Of a stretch of DNA of 64,000 nt, positions 40,901 through 46,994 are shown piece after piece. Source of the DNA: Kryptolebias marmoratus (Eukaryota > Chordata > Actinopteri > Cyprinodontiformes > Rivulidae); assembly GCF_001649575.2 (NCBI RefSeq), contig NC_051441.1, forward strand, positions 8,947,456 to 9,011,455, given 5' to 3'. The notes beneath the pieces were generated by a model, which made no database searches, was not told where the DNA came from, and worked only from the letters and a program-made list of their open reading frames with translations. Each line of letters starts with the position of its first letter. Position 1 is the first letter of the stretch. A program made the translations under genes and the position numbers.

Positions 40901-43900
40901 AATACACACAAACAATGTCAAAAATATTATCGTCGGTCTTTGCCCTTTGACAGTAAGTGATAAATATGAAGGAGGGTTTTAGCAAATGCTTAGGAAACAT
41001 TTGACATGACTGTTTAGAATAATCTTAAATCGATCTAAATCTACATGGCACATTGTGTTAGTTTTTAGAGGATAAAACCGTGACCTGTAATTATTAAAAA
41101 CCCAGATTCTTAGCTATCATCACAGCACCATTTATGGATTAAAAGGATGCTTGTTTACCCAGAAAAGATAATCCTTTTCTCTGATGGCCTAGTTGATATA
41201 AATATTGGTCTTTTGTTTCTGCTTGAGATTGTTGGTGGAACTGGGAGGGGATCATGGTGGGCGAGATGATTGATAGCAAAGGATAATCTGTCTGTCTGGA
41301 AAAAAAAAAAAAGAAATTTGTCCAAGGCTAAGCGCATTATGAAGCCTTACTTAACACTGAATTGTTTGTTGACATGCTGCTTTCCTCCCGAACAGTACTT
41401 AATAATTGTTTGTTGTGGACATGTGTGTGTATGATGTGGCGAATCATTGTGTTTCCACAGTCACTGACGGTCTGTCAGCGCTCCCTGACCACCATGCAAA
41501 TCCAGATCCAGGGGCTGTTGCAGTACTCTGCGCCGATTTTCCCCACTGCTCAGGTAAGTGGCTGTCTGACAGACTATTACACTGGGATGTGGAAGGTTGT
41601 GCATCACCGTCTCTCCTTGTACCCCTTGTTATACAGAGAGACCTTTTAGGGATCCAACGACTGTTAAACTCCACTGAGTTCAGTCTGCACCAGCTAACAG
41701 CCTTGCTTGACTGCCGCGGGATACATAAGGTAAGGTCAGAGTGTGACTGGGACATTTTTAATGGGAACTCTTTGTAGCAGAGCTTAAAGCCACTTAGAGA
41801 ACCACTTGAAATGATTTTTGACCTTATCTTTGTACTTCCCATCCACTCACACGTGTATATATGCCATTGCACTGTGAAAACACTGCATCTAAAGGAGACA
41901 GACTCTACTCACCGCCTTCTGTTTTCTGATAGGTAAAAAATGTCCTTTCACACATCAGGCTTGGACCAGCACTTCAAATGTCTCCTGTATTGTGCATTAA
42001 TGGATGACGAGGTCCCCCTGCAATCCAAAAAAACATACTATTCACACTGCTTCTGACAATGCTGTATTACATTCAGTGTTTCTCAAACATTCTGCAGCAG
42101 AGACACATATGACAACAAAACAGAGACAAGACAGTTTTTCAGAATTTGTTTGTCAGACAAGAAGCTGAGCAAACTAAGAATGCATCCAAAACAAGCGTGT
42201 CATCAGAATTAGTCTGAGCGCAGAGAGCTGTTTATTTTTTCCAGTTTAAAATGGAATTCCAAAATCGTTTGTGGTTCAAAATGAATCACCTTTAAACTGT
42301 TTCTTTAACGTTAAAGACATAGCATTCTTAGAAGGAATTTATATCACCTACCGCCTTGCATTTCAGAGTTTTGTGCTAAGATCATTGTATCCTGAGAATT
42401 AATGGAGTCATTGCCAATTTGGTCAAACCTGGAAAATAGCATTCTGCACTGTATTTCAAGGTTTTGCATGATCTGTTGGCACTTACATTATGTTTTCATC
42501 GACTGTCACCTACTACAATGGCAAATTTTAGCTCCATATCTGTGAAATTCACTCAGTAATAGCCATTTTTGTGTAGACTAAGGTTGAGTAGCTGTGGCAG
42601 CCATCTTGAGTTGGGTTGTCTTGAAAATGTAATCAATTGTAGATGTACACACAAGTATTATTTCCTGCAAGAAAGAAATTTCAGGCGTTTATGAGATATT
42701 TGGCTAACAGACAGATGAACACATGCACACACACAGACCTGGATAAAAACATCCTTGTCCATCTTTGCCTTTCGGTGGTAGGCAAAAATAAATTTTATTA
42801 GTGCCAGTGAAAATGAAGTAAGGACATGAAATAAACTGCCACTTTCACAGAACTTGTGTTTTTTTTTAGTATCACTGGTACAGTAAATGGGTTCATCTGC
42901 GTGTAATGGTCATGGTGTTATGTTAGAGTGATATATATTTTTTTCCGAATGCTGACAGCTGAGGGTTTTTTTTTAGGACTACCTGGATGCCCTAATGGGT
43001 GTGTGCTATGATGGGGTGGAAGGGCTCCTCTACCTCTCTCTGTTTTCTCTCCTGGCTGCCTGCTCTCTCTCTGCCATGCTGTGTGTAATTTTCCGCCTGT
43101 GGACATTAATGGGCAGCAGGTCAGTGCCGAACCAACCCTTTACTCCATTATGTACTGCTTGCAATGTACTTCTGCAAAAAAATGTTCACTCTCTGTTTGA
43201 CTGCCTTCCTGCCTCTTTGTGCAATCTACGACTTTCATCCAGGGAAAAGGAGTACAACGACATAGATGAGGAGGATCCGTTCAACCCCGAAGCGCGTCGG
43301 CTTTCATACAACCCCAGAAGGTCCAACACACACAGCTTCTGTAGTTATATCAGCAGCCTTGGCAGCCAGACCAGCCTTCATCCACCTCCTCAGTCTACTT
43401 CTAATTTGACCTTACCACCTCCTGAATACATGTAAGATCAAATGCATATGATCATACCCTCATATTTGTGTGTTTTTTTTACTCTTTACTATCTTTTCTT
43501 TGCATTACAGGAATCAGTCCATGCTGTTTGGAGAGACCCCTCGTTATGAGAATGTGTCGCTGATAGGGAGAGGATCACCACCTCCCTCGGTTCGTTGGCC
43601 TTATGAAGCTTTAGTGTCCCTAGTGTGATGATGATGATGTCACTTGTGATTCTACTAACAGGAAGCATGCACTATGAGCATAACAATGCCCAGACACTGC
43701 AGACAACCTTTTCAGCCAACATGTAGAAACTGGACTTATACATATATGCATGTGATGGAAGACTGATCTCTGCTGGCCATTTGTAAAAATGCATCTATTT
43801 TTAACCTCACTTCAACACTCACTGCTTTTGATTTGAATTGTATTTCTGATTTTTTACAAAATAAAGGTTTACTTCACATAAAAAATTCAACACTCAGTGC

Positions 43901-44935
43901 AAAATAACGTCTTGCTGGTCCTTCAGCACTGTGAACTTGGGTATATCATGTAGGGTATCCACTTTAATTGTTGCTTTTATTGTGTGTAGTGGATCACGTC
44001 TCCAGAGTTGGGGCTAAATAATAGATAACAAGCAGAATACTGATAAATCCACAGTCCGCGTTTCTACTGTGTGATAGGTTTTTTTTTGTTATTTTTTCTG
44101 TTACAATTTTTTTTGTTTCTGTGGCTTCATCTGCCTTCACTGCACACCAAAGACTTGAAACATCTTTTTGAGTGGGAGAAGGCAGGAAAGAATCTGGATC
44201 GCTGTTTAAAATGTGACTTTGCCTCTATAAGGCACATTTTTAACAGGCGCAGGCATCTGTTCTTTGTGTATCTGTGACAAAGATGCTTGAAACTTTTTTT
44301 AAAAATTGCAATAAATACTGCATTTTGTGCTACGTATGTCTTTTGGTTTGAGGTTTCTGTTTGGGTTTTGCAAATCAGCATTTCTTTTTTCTTTTTTTGT
44401 GAGTGTGTGTTTCTCAGTATTGTGTCCAACTGAAGCAGTGACTTTATTTGTTGTCTCACTCTTTTAAATAACTGCAAATTTTCTGTCCACTTAATATTTT
44501 TTTCTGATTAGTTTAATTCATTTTCCTTTTTTAAATATATTGTAAACTTATATAAGGATGTTTGTCACACTGAATGTTTTAACCTACGACCTAAATTTAG
44601 GGAGATACTTTTAGCTCCATACAGTACCACAGCTTTGACCTCCTGGCACTGTTTTTCCCACTGAGTGTTGCATGTGAGTGCAATTTATTTTATGACCCTT
44701 TATTTTTGCTCTCACTTTTCATTTCACCTGCTTTTTAACTCCTCGCACCAATGACATTTCCCCTCCTAGTTTTGCATTATACAGACTCAAAAACAGCACA
44801 TAATAACAGGAGTATTTGTGCATGTTCTGACATGGTATTTTTGTTTTCCTGCAGTATTCACCCAGTATGAGGACTACTTATCTATCTATGACTGATGCCC
44901 AGATCAGACACTTTGGTGGTGAATTCCAAGTGTAG
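19274..44935 (+). CDS. ttyh2: Tweety family membrane protein, TTYH2-like (14 exons, complete)
   Basis: Spliced coding exons are 19274-19402, 22233-22405, 27632-27743, 32839-33059, 35022-35117, 36460-36532, 39729-39798, 39895-39950, 41461-41553, 41637-41729, 42977-43119, 43243-43431, 43511-43589 and 44855-44935. All junctions are AG/GT and phases join without a stop, giving 1,608 bases (535 residues); human TTYH2 is about the same length. The start MASARLDYVAPWW, the block GVGFYGNS and the end SPSMRTTYLS match TTYH2 better than TTYH1 or TTYH3. Five hydrophobic segments lie near residues 44-66, 88-108, 213-233, 244-266 and 385-410. N-glycosylation sequons are N129 (NHT), N283 (NQT) and N352 (NST). 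The cytosolic tail has an acidic DIDEEDPFNP block and a PPSY motif at 507-510. Tweety proteins sit in the plasma membrane and have been called large-conductance or volume-regulated chloride channels, although structures have made the pore function disputed. The ATG has G at -3 and +4. Confidence 0.96.
19403..22232 (+). other. ttyh2 intron 1
   Basis: Holds a long TA microsatellite (19887-19955) and otherwise unique AT-rich DNA. Open frames such as 20815-21147 show no recognisable protein. Confidence 0.8.
19887..19955. repeat. TA microsatellite, about 34 units
   Basis: Perfect TA alternation within ttyh2 intron 1. The apparent Tyr-Ile open frames over it are artefacts. Confidence 0.95.
22233..22405 (+). 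CDS. ttyh2: ttyh2 exon 2
   Basis: Codes residues 44-101 in phase 0 to 2. It contains membrane segment 1, the basic Cys-rich CCCRRN loop and CCVTW leading into membrane segment 2. The last codon is split (tg|t) and becomes Cys101 after splicing. Confidence 0.95.
23125..23205 (+). repeat. Fragment of a dispersed repeat tail
   Basis: Reads accaggaattaaatcaggga then ccctcttgctatcaggcagc and actgctacccattg, which resembles the 3' end of another abundant teleost repeat. Confidence 0.45.
23976..24204 (+). repeat. Common teleost dispersed repeat
   Basis: Starts aaatggaatggaccgcgttt, continues with acttttctagac and a gcttttacacta block, then cttgcccaaggcatg, and ends tgccacagccaccc. This order is that of a very abundant teleost repeat whose intact form reads gcgcttttctag and gccacagccgccc. 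Confidence 0.65.
26520..26720 (+). repeat. Degenerate internal repeat of aaaagctaaaatt type
   Basis: Units such as aaaagctaaaattaac, taaaagctgaaatttc and taaaagctaatagtagc recur every 30 or so bases. It is AT-rich and non-coding. Confidence 0.5.
27632..27743 (+). CDS. ttyh2: ttyh2 exon 3
   Basis: Codes residues 101-138, including SAVGVGFYGNSQTNDG, the most conserved Tweety block, and the sequon N129-H-T in the first extracellular domain. The acceptor is ttttcacag and the donor is ctg|gtgaga. Confidence 0.96.
27744..32838 (+). other. ttyh2 intron 3
   Basis: Contains a paired K50-homeodomain-like inverted repeat at 28514-28560, a dispersed repeat at 29405-29890, and complex unique DNA at 30600-30960. 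No coding exon seen. Confidence 0.8.
29405..29890 (+). repeat. Dispersed repeat family B, copy 2
   Basis: Matches 858-1440 at several colinear blocks, including actatcttacctgttgta and gagctatcta. Lies in ttyh2 intron 3. Confidence 0.6.
32839..33059 (+). CDS. ttyh2: ttyh2 exon 4
   Basis: Codes residues 139-212, the helical extracellular domain between membrane segments 2 and 3 (GLKQHLGRLDEIFSARTDY through FIEYYR). It carries R164-T-D at the place where I recall human TTYH2 having R-G-D. Confidence 0.95.
33060..35021 (+). other. ttyh2 intron 4
   Basis: Contains a short piece resembling the teleost actttattgatc repeat near 33170-33210 and a minus-oriented fragment of the inverted-terminal-repeat family at 33760-33960. 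Nothing else recognised. Confidence 0.75.
33760..33960 (-). repeat. Family A copy 4, fragment, reversed
   Basis: Carries tttgtttgtcaggttagcaa and gaaccactggacagatttca, the reversed form of the right-hand part. In ttyh2 intron 4. Confidence 0.5.
35022..35117 (+). CDS. ttyh2: ttyh2 exon 5
   Basis: Codes residues 212-244: WLTYLLLLILDLVICLAMC is membrane segment 3, followed by the short IAKQSR cytosolic loop. Phase 2 at both ends. Confidence 0.95.
35118..36459 (+). other. ttyh2 intron 5
   Basis: Unique AT-rich sequence with A runs near 36115 and a CA run before the acceptor (36412-36428). I see no other feature. Confidence 0.75.
36460..36532 (+). CDS. ttyh2: ttyh2 exon 6
   Basis: Codes residues 244-268, essentially all of membrane segment 4 (GFAFLSLILSWASLGTGTA). 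The donor is gtg|gtgagt. Confidence 0.95.
36690..36880 (-). repeat. Family A copy 5, partial, reversed
   Basis: Carries cactgccgaggtgaaggcag at its end and gatgtacatctacaactgat inside. In ttyh2 intron 6. Confidence 0.6.
38340..38500 (+). repeat. Family A copy 6, partial
   Basis: Carries gccatcttgaattgggttga, ctccaaaagtttaata and gtggtttataag, then tgctaacagacaaac. Confidence 0.6.
38510..38730 (+). repeat. Family A copy 7, partial, next to copy 6
   Basis: Carries gtaaaactgattgag, gccatcttaaatcaggttaa, aatcagttgtagacgtcaac and aaaatccatttagtgattca. It follows copy 6 in the same orientation. Confidence 0.6.
39729..39798 (+). CDS. ttyh2: ttyh2 exon 7
   Basis: Codes residues 269-292 (GTSDFCVFPDKFIVNQT), the start of the second extracellular domain. 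The conserved SDFC cysteine and sequon N283 lie here. It is followed by an intron of only 96 bases. Confidence 0.95.
39895..39950 (+). CDS. ttyh2: ttyh2 exon 8
   Basis: Codes residues 292-310 (VAHYYLFCSPTLPNPFQQ). The YYLxC and PFQQ motifs are Tweety signatures. Acceptor ccttgcag, donor cag|gtatcg. Confidence 0.95.
39951..41460 (+). other. ttyh2 intron 8
   Basis: Contains a near-complete dispersed repeat copy at 40625-40965 and an A run at 41300-41312. No exon seen. Confidence 0.75.
40625..40965 (+). repeat. Family A copy 8, near complete
   Basis: Left end tcacatcgcctgctgccttt, right end ctttgacagtaagtga. The interior carries ttgggttgactaccaatgtt. In ttyh2 intron 8. Confidence 0.6.
41461..41553 (+). 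CDS. ttyh2: ttyh2 exon 9
   Basis: Codes residues 311-341 (LTVCQRSLTTMQIQIQGLL), a helical part of the second extracellular domain. It is followed by an 83-base intron. Confidence 0.95.
41637..41729 (+). CDS. ttyh2: ttyh2 exon 10
   Basis: Codes residues 342-372 (LLGIQRLLNSTEFSLHQLTA, then DCRGIHK). Sequon N352-S-T and the conserved DCRG lie here. The acceptor is tacag|agagac; the next AG would break the reading frame. Confidence 0.93.
41730..42976 (+). other. ttyh2 intron 10
   Basis: Contains the best-preserved copy of the dispersed inverted-terminal-repeat family (42330-42785). Confidence 0.75.
42330..42785 (+). mobile_element. Family A copy 9, best preserved (non-autonomous element)
   Basis: Left end tcacctaccgccttgca (42344-42360) and right end tgcctttcggtggtaggca (42766-42784) are imperfect inverted repeats. 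The full interior is present, with no coding capacity. At about 440-455 bases it fits a MITE-like DNA transposon. Confidence 0.55.
42977..43119 (+). CDS. ttyh2: ttyh2 exon 11
   Basis: Codes residues 373-420 (DYLDALMGVCYDGVEGLLYL onward), containing membrane segment 5. The following intron is 123 bases long and open in the same frame; see findings. Confidence 0.95.
43243..43431 (+). CDS. ttyh2: ttyh2 exon 12
   Basis: Codes residues 420-483: the acidic EYNDIDEEDPFNP stretch and HSFCSYISSLGSQTSL, both cytosolic-tail features that distinguish TTYH2 from TTYH1. It ends within the Met codon of EYM. Confidence 0.95.
43511..43589 (+). CDS. ttyh2: ttyh2 exon 13
   Basis: Codes residues 483-509 (NQSMLFGETPRYENVSLIG onward, ending SPPPS). 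The donor tcg|gttcgt is weak by consensus; reading through it instead gives 12 more codons and a stop at 43626-43628. Confidence 0.92.
43590..44854 (+). other. ttyh2 intron 13 / possible alternative 3' UTR
   Basis: If exon 13 is not spliced, 43629 onward would be 3' UTR. AATAAA motifs lie at 43860-43865 and 44310-44315. The remainder is T-rich unique DNA. Confidence 0.55.
43860..43865 (+). terminator. AATAAA, possible alternative ttyh2 polyadenylation signal
   Basis: Lies 232 bases after the read-through stop at 43628, inside intron 13. It would serve the short-tail form of ttyh2 if that form exists. Confidence 0.4.
44855..44935 (+). CDS. ttyh2: ttyh2 exon 14 (last coding exon)
   Basis: Codes residues 510-535 (YSPSMRTTYLSMTD to HFGGEFQV) and the stop tag. 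It matches the human TTYH2 C-terminus pattern. Its first Tyr completes the PPSY motif begun in exon 13. Confidence 0.94.
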   Translation, partial: YSPSMRTTYLSMTDAQIRHFGGEFQV

Positions 44936-45489
44936 CCTGCTACCCGTCGAACCCTTCAGTGCTTCAGTTTGAGGTTCAGAGCTCCCACCATGAAAGCTGT
45001 CTTCATGACATAATCCTGTTTACGAGGACAACAGGCTGACATCCAGACTAAGGCATGAAAGCAGGCCACGTGACGTCGTTACTTCAGCAACACATCAGCA
45101 CACTGCTAGGAAAGCTCTTAATGCAGTTTGGAACAGAGTTTGCCAAAATAGACACATCTGAAAAATGTACTTGTTCTATGGCAGTTCTACAGCTCAAATG
45201 GAAGCATTTCTATCATCCAAATAACAAAACCTTCAACTCAAAAGAGCCAACAATATCTTTTTTTAAATATTCATGTGGCATATATGATTACTGGTCAGTA
45301 TTAGGATTTTGCTATGATATGAACCACAGAATTTGACCACATGTAGGCCTTTAATCAATGTATTTTTGCAGTATCTCCTTTTCCTCAGTAGAAATGTATT
45401 ACAGTTTTTCTTGGCCTTTTATTTTAAATGGTGCAATATGAACTGAAACACCCCTTTTTAAACTTTTTCTAAACCATAATGGAATGTGT

Positions 45490-45495
45490 AATAAA
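45490..45495 (+). terminator. ttyh2 polyadenylation signal (AATAAA)
   Basis: First AATAAA after the stop codon at 44935, giving a 3' UTR of about 560 bases. A second AATAAA at 45879-45884 could give a longer form. Confidence 0.6.
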
Positions 45496-46095
45496 GAACA
45501 AACAATATATTGTAATTCTGTTTTCAAACAGTTAACGATGCCTTTAAGAATATGCCAAATACATGAGGTGTTTAATGCAACTCTGGGGATGTAGCTGCAC
45601 GTGGCAACATTGTTTTCAACCTCTTACCAACAACAACAAAATAATTAAGCCAGTGTTTATATGTGTGCTGTAATTTCATCACAACAATAATAAGTCTTAG
45701 TACATATAAATTGTTTCTTTGTGTTTATTTTGAAACAACAAAAATCTTGCAAGGACCAGTGCCACTATGATGAATCTAAATGGAATATGCAAAAATTTGA
45801 AGATGTTGTCATGTTCATTTAGCCGTTAAAAAAACTCTTGATTTTTGGAGAAATCTGCTTTATGCTGTTTATATGTCAAATAAAGTGTCTAACAAAACTG
45901 CTGCACAGCCTTAAAATCCTGTATTTAGATTTTCTATCTCACTGTGTACTCTTCTACTACTACTATTCTTCTACTACTTGTCTAATTAGTATGACCCACA
46001 GTAAGAGTATTAGGCTAATTAGGATTTGATGTGACCTGTTTATCACACCAGGAACAGTGTTCTCAGTCAGCTGCATGAATAGAAAAACAAACTGA

Positions 46096-46186
46096 TGGAA
46101 AATGTCTGGCTCTTCCACAAAGTGTTTTTCAGATTTTAGTAATCTTAAAAAAAAAACACTTTGTGAAAGAGCCAGATATTTTTCCA
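46096..46186. repeat. Fold-back inverted repeat
   Basis: Left arm tggaaaatgtctggctcttc then cacaaagtg (46096-46124); the right arm holds cactttgtgaaagagccaga then tatttttcca (to 46186). The arms pair over about 33 bases with few mismatches, with a spacer of roughly 20-30 bases. Confidence 0.7.
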
Positions 46187-46433
46187 TGTAAATCTAAAGA
46201 AACGGGTTCCATTTATATGCAAACATGGAGGAGTTTTGAATGTAGCCAAATGGGCTGTGTGCAAAATAGTTCTCAAAATTCCACTCAAACTGAAGAAAAT
46301 GTAAAAAAGGGGAATTTTTCATTAAAAACTATAGTTTGTTTTTATTTCTTTTCTACAAGTGCTGATATAATTTAATACATTTAACATTTTTGTGAAACAA
46401 ATCAAAAAGCTAATCTAAAAAAGTGTTAATACG

Positions 46434-46481
46434 TACGTGTGTGTGTGTGTGGGGGGGGGGGGGGGGNNNNNNNNNNNNNNN
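46434..46481. repeat. GT/G run followed by a 15-base N gap
   Basis: GT repeat, then 16 G, then N at 46467-46481. An assembly gap of uncertain true length between ttyh2 and chmp6. Confidence 0.95.
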
Positions 46482-46639
46482 TATTTTTGGTTATGTTCTG
46501 AGCAAGGACAAAAGTTTAAATGACTCCTTTATGGGGTATTTTTTTATGGCTGGAGCTGTACGCGGTGCTATTCAATCGGTGGAGTTTTGCAATTTTCATT
46601 GCTTAAAAAAATAAAATATAACATTTTACCTTTTGTATC

Positions 46640-46928
46640 TTGATTATAAGTGTTGCCGTTTTCATATGGTTCATATTACAAGCGAACTATACGAACGCGG
46701 CTGGTGCGGAGTAAAGTTTAATAAACTGGTCACAACGTAGTCGTATGACTACCGCCTCAGGTGTCAGGTCCTGTCTCGCTTGCCGTAGAAAACACGGAAG
46801 CGCTGTAGACATGGTGTAAGCAGTTAGCTTGCTGGCCACCCGAGGCTGTTTGTTGTGATAAAGTGCACAGTATGAAATAGCATGTTCCATGTCGATGAGG
46901 GAGGATGTGGCGGCGATGTGGCTGAAAA
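46640..46928 (+). promoter_or_regulatory. Probable chmp6 promoter / 5' UTR region
   Basis: CpG-rich compared with surroundings (gaacgcgg, gtagtcgtatgactaccgcc, ggaagcgctg). No TATA box stands out, as is usual for a housekeeping gene. Five ATG triplets lie in the last 47 bases before the start codon; none gives an in-frame extension. Confidence 0.5.
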
Positions 46929-46994
46929 ATGGGAAACGTCTTTGGGAGAAAGAGCCGACCTTCTCGTGTCACGGAGCAAGACAAAGCCGTTCTG
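46929..46994 (+). CDS. chmp6: chmp6 exon 1
   Basis: Codes residues 1-22 (MGNVFGRKSRPSRVTEQDKA plus VL). The start codon has A at -3 and G at +4. The exon sits in CpG-rich sequence. Confidence 0.95.

Larger units (their letters stand above)
44936..46640 (+). other. ttyh2 3' UTR and ttyh2-chmp6 spacer
   Basis: After the 3' UTR come AT-rich DNA, a fold-back inverted repeat (46096-46186) and a GT/G run with an N gap (46434-46481). A CACGTG E-box fused to tgacgtc lies at 45068-45076. Confidence 0.7.

Noticed and set aside
41444..41872. 142-codon open frame on the minus strand
   Set aside because: It lies opposite ttyh2 exons 9 and 10, which have strong homology and splice sites on the plus strand.
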